61,463 nt of DNA from an uncultured Bacilli bacterium (GCA_944363715.1 CALVUX010000010.1:1-61463), one strand, 5' to 3'. Counted from the first letter of the stretch, positions 16,309 to 24,254 are shown. The notes: generated by a model from the sequence alone, not told the origin. Numbers and translations: made by a program.

Positions 16309-16834
16309 TTATTGCTCACTATGCTTTCCTACTAAATTTGCTGGATATATTTCAAACAATCCTATAGAACTAACGGTTAATTCAATAGGAATAAAGCTTT
16401 GTTCTAGTTCTTTTTTTATTTTAATTATTTTATCGTAATCTCTATCGACATGAATAGTTATATGAAACTTAAATTTATTGGGATTATATTTTTCAATAGG
16501 TAAAATATTATATACCCTTTCTTGTAATTTTTTTAGTTCCCTATTTTCTTTAATTTTAAAATACAATACATAACTATTTTCTCTGCCATTCATTACTTCT
16601 ATACTGCTAACAGTTATTTTAAAGCTATTAAATTTTATATTTGATAACTTTTTTTAATATAAAGTCATTTTCTTCTATATTCCAAGCAGATAAAGTAAAA
16701 TGATAAGGTAATGTATCTATATTTTTTATATATGGTACTTTACATAATGGTTCTGTTACATTCTTTATAACATTATCTATTTTATTTAAATCTTCTATAC
16801 TTAAAAGTGATATTAAGGTTATTCTATAGTTCAT
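16309..16834 (-). pseudogene. 2'-5' RNA ligase-like (2H phosphoesterase) gene interrupted by a frameshift
   Basis: Two reading frames (16834 to 16628, and 16593 back to 16309) together make one 2H phosphoesterase of about 175 aa. The first has YHFTLS and the second FHITIH, the paired H-x-T/S motifs of the LigT/CPDase fold. The frames can be joined at a run of seven A residues (plus-strand T at 16649-16655): with six A the protein continues FILKK-LSNIKFNSFKITVSSIEV into the second frame. Both catalytic motifs and the rest of the sequence are intact, so this is a recent lesion, a slippage-controlled gene or a sequencing error. Confidence 0.75.
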
Positions 16835-16994
16835 ATTATTATTTCTTTCAATAAATTCCTATAATATAAAACTCACACAATTAAGTGCGAGTATTAATTT
16901 CATTATGGAGTATTTACTAAAGATGTCATGCACACTATAGTAAAAAAGTTCATTTGTATTTTATGTATCAATCATAGCGTAGCACTATTTGTGA

Positions 16995-17046
16995 TACAAT
17001 TTTATAGGAAATTTACTAGGAAATTACTAGGAAATTACTAGGAAAT
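16995..17046 (+). promoter_or_regulatory. extended -10 promoter followed by 11-bp direct repeats
   Basis: TGATACAAT (TACAAT at 16995-17000) is an extended -10. Directly after the expected start point come about four copies of an 11-bp unit, ACTAGGAAATT (17004-17014 imperfect, 17015-17025, 17026-17036, 17037-17046), in the leader of the AlbA_2 gene. Such phased repeats usually bind a regulator, possibly the encoded protein itself (inference). The rest of the 16835-17084 interval shows nothing I can name. Confidence 0.6.
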
Positions 17047-17084
17047 GTGATATTATTAATTTGACCGTAATTGGAGGTGTAAAA

Positions 17085-18425
17085 ATGATAGAAGCTATTG
17101 AAGATTCACGAACAGAATTTAAAATTAAATTAGTAGATGACTTAGAAGAAACGGTTATAGCCTTTTTGAATAAAGATGGAGGTAGCATCTATATTGGAGT
17201 TGATGATAATGGTAATGTAGTTGGATTAAAAAATAATATGGATTTATTTCAACGAAAAATAAAAGATAAAATAATTTCTAGTATCGAACCATCTGTTTTA
17301 GGATTATTTGATTTAGAAGTATTTACAAAAGAAGGCAAAAAATACTTAAAGATAACAATAGCGAAAGGATATGAAACTCCATATCATATAAAAGGTATGG
17401 GAATGACTCCAGATAGTTGTTTTATTAGAGTTGGTAGTTCTAATGAAAAAATGGATGGACATCTAATAAATAAGATGTTTAGAGAAAGAACAAAAAATTC
17501 TTTAAAAAATATTATTTCACCAAGACAAGATTTAACTTTTACTGATTTAAAAATATATTATGCAGAAAAAGGTTTTGATGTAGGTGATAATTTTGAAAGA
17601 CAATTGGGCTTTTTTACAAGAGACGGAAAATATAATTATGTTGCTTATCTTCTAGCTGATAATAATAGAGTCTCAATTAAAGTTGCCAAATATGTTGGTG
17701 AAGATGTTGATGAAATAGAAGAATATTATGAATTTGGTGATTGTTCTTTAGTCAAAGCAACTTATAGAGTACTAGAAAAGTTTAGAACAGAGAATAAAAT
17801 TTATGCTAAAATAGCATATCCAGAAAGAATTGAACAACCAATGTATGATTATAATGCTGTTAGAGAAGTTATTATCAATGCTATTGTTCATAATGATTGG
17901 TCTAATGAATATCCACCAAAATTTGAATTTTTTAGTGATAGATTAGAAATATCCTCATTTGGTGGGATACAAAGTGAATTTACTGAAGAAGAATTTTTAG
18001 AAGGATATTCTGCACCTAAAAATCCAGAACTTATGCGAGTTTTTCACGACTTGGAACTTGTTGAGCATTTAGGAACTGGTATAAGAAGAATATTAAAAAA
18101 ATACGATAAAAGCATCTATCATTTCTTCCCACATTTTATAAGAGTAAGTATCAAATATAATCAAAATGAATTTGACTATGAGAATTCTAACAAAAGAATA
18201 GAAAAAATTTCTTATTCTGATATTGTTCTAACAAAAGTTCAAGAAGGAATTATTGGTTTAATAGAAGATAGACCTAGTATTACTCAAGAGGAAATGTCTA
18301 GTTTGCTAGGTGTAACATCAAGAACAATTAGAAATCATATAAAATTTTTGGTTGAAAACAATTATATAAAAAGAGTTGGGGCTGATAAAAATGGCAAATG
18401 GATTATTATTTATAAAAATAATTGA
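17085..18425 (+). CDS. AlbA_2 (Schlafen-type) / RecG-related DNA-binding protein
   Basis: Residues 1-125 form an AlbA_2 domain (DSRTEFKIKL, then NKDGGSIYIGVDDNGNVVG, and RVGSSNEKM). Residues 235-340 match the RecG-like C-terminal ATP-binding region (VREVIINAIVHNDWS, then NPELMRVFHDLELVEHLGTG). A C-terminal helix-turn-helix (about 390-440, ITQEEMSSLLGVTSRTIRNHI) is clear. These proteins are called transcriptional regulators and some sit in defence or toxin loci; the role here is unknown. Start is ATG 17085 with GGAGGTG 7 nt upstream. The gene is flanked by its own promoter repeats and a terminator, like an accessory insertion. Confidence 0.88.
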   Translation: MIEAIEDSRTEFKIKLVDDLEETVIAFLNKDGGSIYIGVDDNGNVVGLKNNMDLFQRKIKDKIISSIEPSVLGLFDLEVFTKEGKKYLKITIAKGYETPYHIKGMGMTPDSCFIRVGSSNEKMDGHLINKMFRERTKNSLKNIISPRQDLTFTDLKIYYAEKGFDVGDNFERQLGFFTRDGKYNYVAYLLADNNRVSIKVAKYVGEDVDEIEEYYEFGDCSLVKATYRVLEKFRTENKIYAKIAYPERIEQPMYDYNAVREVIINAIVHNDWSNEYPPKFEFFSDRLEISSFGGIQSEFTEEEFLEGYSAPKNPELMRVFHDLELVEHLGTGIRRILKKYDKSIYHFFPHFIRVSIKYNQNEFDYENSNKRIEKISYSDIVLTKVQEGIIGLIEDRPSITQEEMSSLLGVTSRTIRNHIKFLVENNYIKRVGADKNGKWIIIYKNN

Positions 18426-18435
18426 ATATATAATG

Positions 18436-18466
18436 AAAATCGTAGCAGTAAATTGCTATGATTTTT
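18436..18466 (+). terminator. terminator of the AlbA_2 gene
   Basis: An 11-bp stem AAATCGTAGCA/TGCTATGATTT (one G:T pair), 6-nt loop, T run. Confidence 0.85.
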
Positions 18467-18512
18467 GCTTATATAAAGTACTTAATTTGTACCTAATTAT
18501 TTTAAAGCACAA

Positions 18513-18536
18513 TAAAACCTTTGATATACAAAGGTT
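18513..18536 (-). terminator. terminator of tRNA-Gly
   Basis: An 8-bp perfect stem AACCTTTG/CAAAGGTT with a 5-nt loop; on the - strand TTATT follows. It lies 10 nt after the tRNA 3' end. Confidence 0.75.
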
Positions 18537-18546
18537 AATTTCATTA

Positions 18547-18621
18547 TGGAGCGGATGAGGGAAATCGAATCCCCGTCACAGCCTTGGCAAGGCCATATTC
18601 TAACCACTAAACTACATCCGC
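18547..18621 (-). tRNA. tRNA-Gly (GCC)
   Basis: On the - strand the acceptor arms GCGGATG and CATCCGC pair, followed by T and an encoded CCA. The anticodon loop TTGCCAA gives GCC. T-arm GATTCGATTTC is present. A promoter lies 18-45 bp upstream. Confidence 0.96.
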
Positions 18622-18638
18622 AAAACAGATACATATAT

Positions 18639-18666
18639 ATTGTATCATAAATTCTAAAAGAGGCAA
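18639..18666 (-). promoter_or_regulatory. promoter of tRNA-Gly
   Basis: On the - strand TTGCCT (18661-18666), 16-bp spacer, TACAAT (18639-18644) with TG upstream as an extended -10. It lies just past the 3' end of the 18679 gene. Confidence 0.7.
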
Positions 18667-18678
18667 GTGCTTTTTATG

Positions 18679-18936
18679 TTACAAATTAAAGCTTTCTTTA
18701 TTTTTTAGATATTCTTTATAACTAATTAGATTTTTATAGTAATCTAGTGGATTATCTATATCTAATTCTATTAATATAGAATATGCTATAGAACTATTAA
18801 TTTTAAAGAAACAAGCATCATCTTTTAATAGTTCTTCTATTAATCTATATTTCTTTAAGTTCTCTAACTCTTCTATAGTATTTGCATTTTCTAACATATT
18901 TACTTTCTTTGTTACTAATTCCCTTAAATAATTCAT
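18679..18936 (-). CDS. small helical protein, coupled to the transglutaminase-like gene
   Basis: The 85 residues are acidic/lysine-rich and helical throughout; no family is recognised. Its ATG overlaps the stop of the upstream transglutaminase-like gene by four bases (ATGA), with AAGGAGG just before it, so both are translated together and are probably functionally linked. It could be a small partner or immunity-type protein, but there is no direct evidence. Confidence 0.6.
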   Translation of the reverse strand: MNYLRELVTKKVNMLENANTIEELENLKKYRLIEELLKDDACFFKINSSIAYSILIELDIDNPLDYYKNLISYKEYLKNKESFNL

Positions 18937-19991
18937 AGACTTCCTCCTTTATTACTAAGTACATCTATATCAATATTCATAGAGTCTTCTATAACTTTAC
19001 GAGCTTTTCTTTTGGTTAAATATTCTAAGGAACCATCTCTATAGATAAAGTTATATCCCTCTAAAGTAGGTATACCCATTGTATAATCATGTTTATGAAT
19101 TCTTTCTTTATTAGGATTATAGTTAATTACTTCGCTATTTTTGTATTCATCTTCTCCTTTACCCTTCTCTTTTATTTGAACATAAGCTAGGTGTTGTTGT
19201 TGGTCCTTAGTAAATAATATTTTTATTAAGGTATTTATATAAGAGATAGCAGAGACACCTCCTAAATCTTCTTCTAATAGTAAATTATTAATTAAAGAAA
19301 AGTTATCTGTAACTTCATCTGTTATCTCTGGTATATTACGTATTTTAAAAGTTTTACAATTAGTAAGGTTTCTAATAATTGCATTAGTTCTATCTTCAAA
19401 GTTTACATAGTCTATTTCTGTTGATATATCTAGATTAAGCCCTAAATCATAAATATTAACTTTCTTAGCACCTACTTCTTCATCACTGATTATGGCATTA
19501 AAGCCACTTGGTCTTAGTCCTAACTTACTTCTTGTTAAATCATCCATTTTATAGTTATCATTTTTATCTTTATTTATTATAGTAGCATCAGCATTAAAAA
19601 GGTATCCTTCTTCTTTAAGATAAACACTGTAATGGACTCCACTTATATTAACTACACAGGGAATATTATGTTTATTTAAGAAGAAAGCATAAAGTTCTGC
19701 CCAGTTTTTACATACTACTTGATTATCTGTTAAATTAATACTATTTATAGGTTTTTCATAAATTCTTTTTAAAAAGTCTAAACTTAAATCTTGTCCAAAA
19801 GCTTCAAATTTTTCTGAGAATTCTACTACTTCATTTAAATTATTATAAAGTTTTAAAGCAATAGAAAGATTATTAGAGTCTAGTGGTAAATCCTTCTCTA
19901 CTCTTTTTATAAACTCTTTACCTGGTTTAACATCTGAAACAAATGGCTTTCCAAATGTTTCTAAAGGTCTATCATATCCATAAGGTGTCAT
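18933..19991 (-). CDS. transglutaminase-like protein
   Basis: Residues 90-140 contain VVCKNWAELYAFFLNKHNIP, then GVHYSVYL and LFNADATI, which give Cys, His and Asp in the order of a transglutaminase-like catalytic triad. Members of the fold act as cysteine peptidases or amide-modifying enzymes. The C-terminal 200 residues are unassigned. No signal peptide, so cytoplasmic. Start set to ATG 19991 (AAGGAG upstream, promoter at 20011-20039); the 5' extension of the open frame to 20150 is antisense to tRNA-Cys and not real. About 352 aa. Confidence 0.75.
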   Translation of the reverse strand: MTPYGYDRPLETFGKPFVSDVKPGKEFIKRVEKDLPLDSNNLSIALKLYNNLNEVVEFSEKFEAFGQDLSLDFLKRIYEKPINSINLTDNQVVCKNWAELYAFFLNKHNIPCVVNISGVHYSVYLKEEGYLFNADATIINKDKNDNYKMDDLTRSKLGLRPSGFNAIISDEEVGAKKVNIYDLGLNLDISTEIDYVNFEDRTNAIIRNLTNCKTFKIRNIPEITDEVTDNFSLINNLLLEEDLGGVSAISYINTLIKILFTKDQQQHLAYVQIKEKGKGEDEYKNSEVINYNPNKERIHKHDYTMGIPTLEGYNFIYRDGSLEYLTKRKARKVIEDSMNIDIDVLSNKGGSL

Positions 19992-20010
19992 GTTATCACT
20001 CCTTATTATC

Positions 20011-20039
20011 ATTATACAATTTAACTTAGTATTTGACAA
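20011..20039 (-). promoter_or_regulatory. promoter of the transglutaminase-like operon
   Basis: On the - strand TTGTCA (20034-20039), 17-bp spacer and perfect TATAAT (20011-20016). The -35 overlaps a + strand TTGACA (20033-20038) in the palindrome TTTGACAAA, facing tRNA-Cys. Confidence 0.85.
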
Positions 20040-20094
20040 ATAGAAAGATATATGAGAGAATATATTTGCAATTGATACATACAATGTATTAGAT

Positions 20095-20168
20095 GGGTCT
20101 ATAGCCAAGTGGTAAGGCGTGGGACTGCAACTCCCTGATCGTTGGTTCAAATCCGACTAGGCCCTCCA
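20095..20168 (+). tRNA. tRNA-Cys (GCA)
   Basis: Acceptor GGGTCTA/TAGGCCC (one G:T), discriminator T and encoded CCA; anticodon GCA within GACTGCAACT. D-arm AGCCAAGTGGTAAGGC and T-arm GGTTCAAATCC are typical. Transcribed divergently from the transglutaminase-like operon, and followed by a terminator and the XRE gene. Confidence 0.95.
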
Positions 20169-20182
20169 TTGAAATATAAAGG

Positions 20183-20208
20183 AATTCTAGTGGTAGAATT
20201 TCTTTTTA
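20183..20208 (+). terminator. terminator of tRNA-Cys
   Basis: A 7-bp stem AATTCTA/TAGAATT, loop GTGG, then TCTTTTTATT. Confidence 0.75.
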
Positions 20209-20236
20209 TTATATAATCGTTATGGAGGACTAAATA

Positions 20237-20524
20237 ATGGCAAGAAAAGATATAAGAGATATATTTAGAATTAATCTAAGATACTATAGAATTAAAAATA
20301 AAATGACACAGGAAGATTTAGCTGTAAAGTCTGATTTAACTGATAAATATATATCTGATTTAGAAAGAGGAATATTCTCACCAAGTTTAGAAAAATTAGA
20401 TATGTTAGCAGAAGCTCTTAATATTGATACATATTTATTATTAAAAGATGACAATGCTCACGAAAACATACCAAATCGTTTAGATAAAGTAACAGGCAGT
20501 AGGAAATCAAAGAGAAAGTATTAA
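20237..20524 (+). CDS. XRE family transcriptional regulator
   Basis: The 95 residues are essentially one Cro/C1-type helix-turn-helix (about 12-68: YRIKNKMTQEDLAVKSDLTDKYISDLERG). The recognition helix lies in DLTDKYISDLERG. The C-terminal tail is basic (SRKSKRKY). No ligand domain is present, as in small repressors of mobile or defence loci. GGAGG precedes the ATG and TATAAT stands at 20212-20217. Confidence 0.9.
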   Translation: MARKDIRDIFRINLRYYRIKNKMTQEDLAVKSDLTDKYISDLERGIFSPSLEKLDMLAEALNIDTYLLLKDDNAHENIPNRLDKVTGSRKSKRKY

Positions 20525-20578
20525 ACTATTTTGGCAGGGTGTGGTACTGCAACACTCTAAGTAGTAGTTTTAATATAA

Positions 20579-20604
20579 TAAAAAGAAAGCTAGATAGACT
20601 TCCT
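20579..20604 (-). terminator. terminator of the ABC exporter operon
   Basis: On the - strand AGGAAG pairs with CTTTCT (one G:T), followed by TTTTTATT. It lies 5 nt after the permease stop codon. Confidence 0.6.
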
Positions 20605-20608
20605 TTTA

Positions 20609-21262
20609 TTATAGTTCTTTATTTTTATATATTCTAACTGAGATGTAATAGGATATAGACATTACTATGCTTGTTAAAATTATTAATAGTAAAGTAATCA
20701 TACCTAAACTTAAGTTATTTAGACTATTTAATAGATTCATTAGCTCTTTGTTGTTAAATATATCTAAACTAGTAATCATTCCTATTAGTAAAGCAAGTAT
20801 TACTATACAAAGGAATAACATTATTCTTCCCTTATTTGCACCAAATTTATAATAGAATGGTATTAGTAGAGAGATTACTAAACATATACCAAAGGCAACT
20901 CCTATTATGCTTGCAAAAAGGGATTCAAAGGTAGTATTTTCTATAAAGTTTGGAATGATGAGAGATGAAAGTATTCCTACTATTAAAACAATAAGTGATG
21001 TAGCATTAAATAATATATATTTAGATTTAACTATTTCTTTTCTACTAAGAGGTAAGCTGTTACAATAAGAGTCCCATTTATTAAATTCATCATAATTAAA
21101 AGTAGTTATAAGAATCATTATCATATAAAATGGTACTAAGAAAAGAATGAATGTTGCATCTTCACTGATAATTGAGAAGATAATGAAGAAAGCTAATACT
21201 AATAATAATGTTTTCATTTGATTTTTTATAACACATAAATCTTTAATAATTAAACCTTTCAT
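20609..21262 (-). CDS. ABC-2 type transporter permease
   Basis: 217 residues with six hydrophobic segments (about 15-33, 38-55, 82-105, 113-135, 143-163, 185-208). N-terminal MKGLIIKDLCVIKNQ and the SLPLSRKEIVKSKY cytoplasmic loop are features of the ABC-2 permeases in YtrA-regulated exporters, related to the staphylococcal Pmt proteins. The cargo is unknown: phenol-soluble-modulin-like peptides, antimicrobial peptides and lipids are all possible. Overlaps the ATPase stop by one base. Confidence 0.85.
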   Translation of the reverse strand: MKGLIIKDLCVIKNQMKTLLLVLAFFIIFSIISEDATFILFLVPFYMIMILITTFNYDEFNKWDSYCNSLPLSRKEIVKSKYILFNATSLIVLIVGILSSLIIPNFIENTTFESLFASIIGVAFGICLVISLLIPFYYKFGANKGRIMLFLCIVILALLIGMITSLDIFNNKELMNLLNSLNNLSLGMITLLLIILTSIVMSISYYISVRIYKNKEL

Positions 21263-22110
21263 TATTTTTCTCCTTTCACTATTAATAGCATAATATCTTC
21301 TAATGTTGCTTTATCAACAACTAAGTTAGAATTATTTTTCTTAACTTTTTTTCTATCATTAACTAATACTTCATAGTTATATTTATTTTTACGATAAGAT
21401 ATTATATCTTCTTTAGAAATCTTCTTAAAGTCACTATCATTACATTTAACTATTCCATAATTATCTAAGATATCATCTTTTTCTTTATCAAAGACTAATT
21501 TACCATTATCTACAAAGATTATATAGTCAGCGATAGATTCAATATCACTAGTTATATGTGAAGAGAATAAAATACTGTTCTCACCATTTTCAATAAAGTC
21601 TAGAAATATATCTAATATTTCTTTTCTAACAACTGGATCTAATCCACTAGTTGGTTCATCTAATATTAAGAGTTTAGGATGATGAGCAAGTGCAGTTATT
21701 ATTTCTAGTTTCTTTTTCATTCCTTTAGATAAGTTTTTTATTAACATATTTTCATTTAAAGAAAAGTCTTTTAGGTATTTAAAAAACAATTTTTCATCCC
21801 AAGATTTATAGATATTTTTCATAATAGAGTTAACATCTTTTACTTTAATAACTTCTGGAAAGAATGAATCATCTAAGACTACACCAATATCTTCTTTTAC
21901 TTTACTATTTAAAGTTTTATTAAATATTAAAATATCTCCTTTATCTTTTTTTATTAAACCTAATAGTAGTTTAATTAGAGTTGTCTTCCCTGCACCATTT
22001 TCTCCTATTAGACCAATGATACTTCCTTTTTTTATTTCAAGAGTAATATTATCTAGTTTAAAGTTATCATAAGTTTTAGTTAAATTATTAACTTTAATTA
22101 TATTATCCAT
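21262..22110 (-). CDS. ABC transporter ATPase (PmtA/YtrB-like)
   Basis: Walker A GENGAGKTT (about 35-43), signature LSKGMKKKL (the BcrA-like variant), Walker B LLILDEPTSGLDP and switch SSHITSD are complete. The C-terminal 75 residues are the variable extension of this export subfamily. It is encoded between its GntR regulator (8-base overlap) and its permease (1-base overlap) and should energise that permease. Confidence 0.92.
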   Translation of the reverse strand: MDNIIKVNNLTKTYDNFKLDNITLEIKKGSIIGLIGENGAGKTTLIKLLLGLIKKDKGDILIFNKTLNSKVKEDIGVVLDDSFFPEVIKVKDVNSIMKNIYKSWDEKLFFKYLKDFSLNENMLIKNLSKGMKKKLEIITALAHHPKLLILDEPTSGLDPVVRKEILDIFLDFIENGENSILFSSHITSDIESIADYIIFVDNGKLVFDKEKDDILDNYGIVKCNDSDFKKISKEDIISYRKNKYNYEVLVNDRKKVKKNNSNLVVDKATLEDIMLLIVKGEK

Positions 22111-22483
22111 TATTATCCTCCTTCAAAGCATTAAGTATCTCTAAGACTTCATCATAACTAATATGATATGTATTAGCGATAGTTAAAGCTTCTTCTAAAT
22201 TTTCTTCTATTTTCTTTAATATTTCTTCTTTTAAATAATTCTCACTTTTATTTTTAACAAAGTATCCTTTTGTAGCGACTGCTTCAATAAAACCATCCTT
22301 TTCTAATTCTTCATAAGCTCTTTTAGTGGTAATATTACTAATTCTTAAATCTTTTGCAAGAGTTCTAATAGAAGGTAAGGCCTCTCCCCCTACTAAGTTT
22401 CCATTAAGTATTTCTCTTTTAATGTTATCAACTATCTGTTGGTAAATTGGTATATCACTACTATTACTGATAATTATCTGCAT
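22103..22483 (-). CDS. GntR family repressor, YtrA subfamily
   Basis: 126 residues: an N-terminal winged helix (about 10-75; PIYQQIVDNIKREILNGNL, then LPSIRTLAKDLRISNITTKRAYEELE) and a very short C-terminal dimerisation helix with no ligand domain, which defines the YtrA type. It should repress its own operon through the TATA-rich palindrome at 22497-22517, which covers the -10 of the promoter. First gene of the three-gene operon. Confidence 0.93.
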   Translation of the reverse strand: MQIIISNSSDIPIYQQIVDNIKREILNGNLVGGEALPSIRTLAKDLRISNITTKRAYEELEKDGFIEAVATKGYFVKNKSENYLKEEILKKIEENLEEALTIANTYHISYDEVLEILNALKEDNNG

Positions 22484-22496
22484 TTAATCACCTCTT

Positions 22497-22536
22497 TGTA
22501 TATATACAGTATATACAGTTATTATATGATTGTCAA
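22497..22536 (-). promoter_or_regulatory. promoter and palindromic operator of the GntR-ABC operon
   Basis: On the - strand TTGACA (22531-22536), 17-bp spacer and TATACT (22508-22513). The -10 is embedded in the near-perfect palindrome TGTATATACTGTATATATACA (mirror of 22497-22517), a typical YtrA-type operator, so bound repressor would block RNA polymerase directly. Confidence 0.8.
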
Positions 22537-22538
22537 TA

Positions 22539-22572
22539 TAAAAAGATACTATTTTGTTTTAACAGTATCTTT
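22539..22572 (-). terminator. terminator of the 22549 gene
   Basis: A perfect 9-bp stem AAAGATACT/AGTATCTTT; on the - strand followed by TTTTTAT. It overlaps the gene's 3' end and abuts the -35 of the next operon. Confidence 0.8.
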
Positions 22573-23226
22573 AACATAAATTTCTATAATATATTTTAAA
22601 TCTTCTATCGCTTTATCTATATTAAATGTTCCATTACCAACTGGATAATAGACTGGAAATACTTTATAAGTATTACTACCTATTTCTTTTTCAAAGTATT
22701 GTTTTCTACACTCACCTACTGATATTTTCTTATTTAAAATAATTGATGATACTTGATTACCAAAAGTAATTATTATTTTTGGTTTAACGATATCTATTTC
22801 TTGTTCTAAAAGTCCAAGATAACTTCTTAAGACATCATCTTTTAGAGGTCTTGCATTATCCTGCGTACACTTACCTAAATTTGTTATAAAGTAATTATTT
22901 CTTTTAACCTCGTCATAGACCTTATTCGCAAAGTCATAGTCCCAGTCTTTAGGCTTCTTTTTATTTATCTCATCTAAAAGATTTTTATCAAAAAGATTAA
23001 TGGCTGTGAATAATTTCCAAATGTTCTTAGTACCAAGCCAAGGAGCCTTTAAGCCTTTCCAAGCTTTAGGACTTGCAATGTTTCTTCCTGTTGGATTCAT
23101 AAAAACAAAAAGAATATCAGGATTATCAGATTCTCCTCCATTATAGATAGAATCTAATGTTTTATCACCATACTTATTTTGTAATTTATCATATTCTTTA
23201 TATAGTTGTTTAAACTTCTCTTGCAT
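22549..23226 (-). CDS. uracil-DNA glycosylase superfamily protein
   Basis: 225 residues. ILFVFMNPTGRN occupies the place of the UDG active-site loop (GxxPG), IIITFGNQ is the conserved core strand, and the C-terminal YYPVGNGTFN replaces HPSPLN. The acidic catalytic residue of motif 1 is not obvious, so this may be a divergent family-4-like enzyme or a non-catalytic relative. AAAGG before the ATG. Monogenic. Confidence 0.75.
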   Translation of the reverse strand: MQEKFKQLYKEYDKLQNKYGDKTLDSIYNGGESDNPDILFVFMNPTGRNIASPKAWKGLKAPWLGTKNIWKLFTAINLFDKNLLDEINKKKPKDWDYDFANKVYDEVKRNNYFITNLGKCTQDNARPLKDDVLRSYLGLLEQEIDIVKPKIIITFGNQVSSIILNKKISVGECRKQYFEKEIGSNTYKVFPVYYPVGNGTFNIDKAIEDLKYIIEIYVKDTVKTK

Positions 23227-23267
23227 ACAATTAACCTTTCTATATTTTTTATGCTCTATAATAAGTA

Positions 23268-23765
23268 TTATTTTCTTACTTTTGTTTCTTCTTCTACTTC
23301 TTTTTGAGCTTCTTTTAACTTCTCATTATATTCTTCCATAATAGAGTCAAAATCTTGTCCTTTATAATAAAAATCTATTTTTATATGATTGTTAATCTTA
23401 CCTGTTTCTTTATTTATACTTATAGCATCCATTCCTCTTCTACTAGTTGGAGGCATACTTTTAATTTCAAAAAATGGGCTTACTCCCATTGTGTCATCTT
23501 TTGCAAATCTATCGACTAAATCACTAGTAAACTGTTTGGTAAAGACATCACTATGAATACTTGAAATACCCAAATTTAAATGTTTTTCTTTACCATTATT
23601 TAACATGATATCTACAGTACACATTTTTTCTTTTTCTCCATCTACTTTATTAGAACTAAAAATCATATTACCTGATATGTTATCATCACTTAATATTTGC
23701 TCTAAATATTCTATCATTACTCTTGATTCATCTATAGCGATTAATTCTGCTTCTTGTTTTTTCAT
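23268..23765 (-). CDS. hypothetical protein, 165 aa
   Basis: Not recognised. It alternates predicted beta strands in the middle (CTVDIMLNNGKEKHLNLGI, SPFFEIKSMPPTSRRGMDAIS, HIKIDFYY) and ends in a long charged coiled-coil helix (EEYNEKLKEAQKEVEEE). No membrane segment. AAGGAGATG is 7 nt before the ATG. It lies 18 nt from the HAD gene upstream, so the two are probably co-transcribed. Confidence 0.65.
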   Translation of the reverse strand: MKKQEAELIAIDESRVMIEYLEQILSDDNISGNMIFSSNKVDGEKEKMCTVDIMLNNGKEKHLNLGISSIHSDVFTKQFTSDLVDRFAKDDTMGVSPFFEIKSMPPTSRRGMDAISINKETGKINNHIKIDFYYKGQDFDSIMEEYNEKLKEAQKEVEEETKVRK

Positions 23766-23783
23766 ATTTTAACATCTCCTTAC

Positions 23784-24254
23784 TTACTCCATAAATGAAC
23801 TTGGATGATATGCTGTTATTCCTAACTCTTCTGCTTTTCTTAAGACATCTAATCTATCATCTACAAAAACTACTTCTTCTTTATTAATGTTTAGATGTTT
23901 ACAGTACTCTAATATTACTTCTGGCTTTAACATTGTAGATGAGATGAAACAGACATTTTCATGTTTTACATTAGGATAATTTTCTTTTAACCAAGTATAT
24001 TTTTGTTCTATTTCATTATTTGTTACAATTGTTCCTAATACAAATACTTTATTAGAATCTAGATTACTAACTATCTTTTGCATTGTTTTTAATGGCCTTG
24101 CTTTAGAGAAAAGATTAGAGAATAATAAATCTTCTAGAGTTTGACAACCTAATTCAGGATGACCTCCACTATATAATCTATCATTATATCTATATTCTGA
24201 TAAAGTTCCATCGACATCAAAAAATACATATTTATCTTTTAACTTTTCTAACAT
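23784..24254 (-). CDS. HAD superfamily hydrolase
   Basis: About 156 residues. Motif I is FFDVDGTLSEY (nucleophile Asp and acid Asp), motif II-like FVLGTIVTN, a Lys in LKPEVI, and motif III/IV VVFVDDRLDVLRKAEELG. With its small cap region it resembles pyrimidine 5'-nucleotidase-type or phosphatase HADs; the substrate is not identifiable. GTGAGAG favours the ATG at 24254 over the ATG at 24260. Confidence 0.85.
   Translation of the reverse strand: MLEKLKDKYVFFDVDGTLSEYRYNDRLYSGGHPELGCQTLEDLLFSNLFSKARPLKTMQKIVSNLDSNKVFVLGTIVTNNEIEQKYTWLKENYPNVKHENVCFISSTMLKPEVILEYCKHLNINKEEVVFVDDRLDVLRKAEELGITAYHPSSFME

Noticed and set aside
19992-20150. 53-residue N-terminal extension of the transglutaminase-like protein
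   Set aside because: Runs antisense through tRNA-Cys and across the promoter; the ATG at 19991 has a proper ribosome-binding site.
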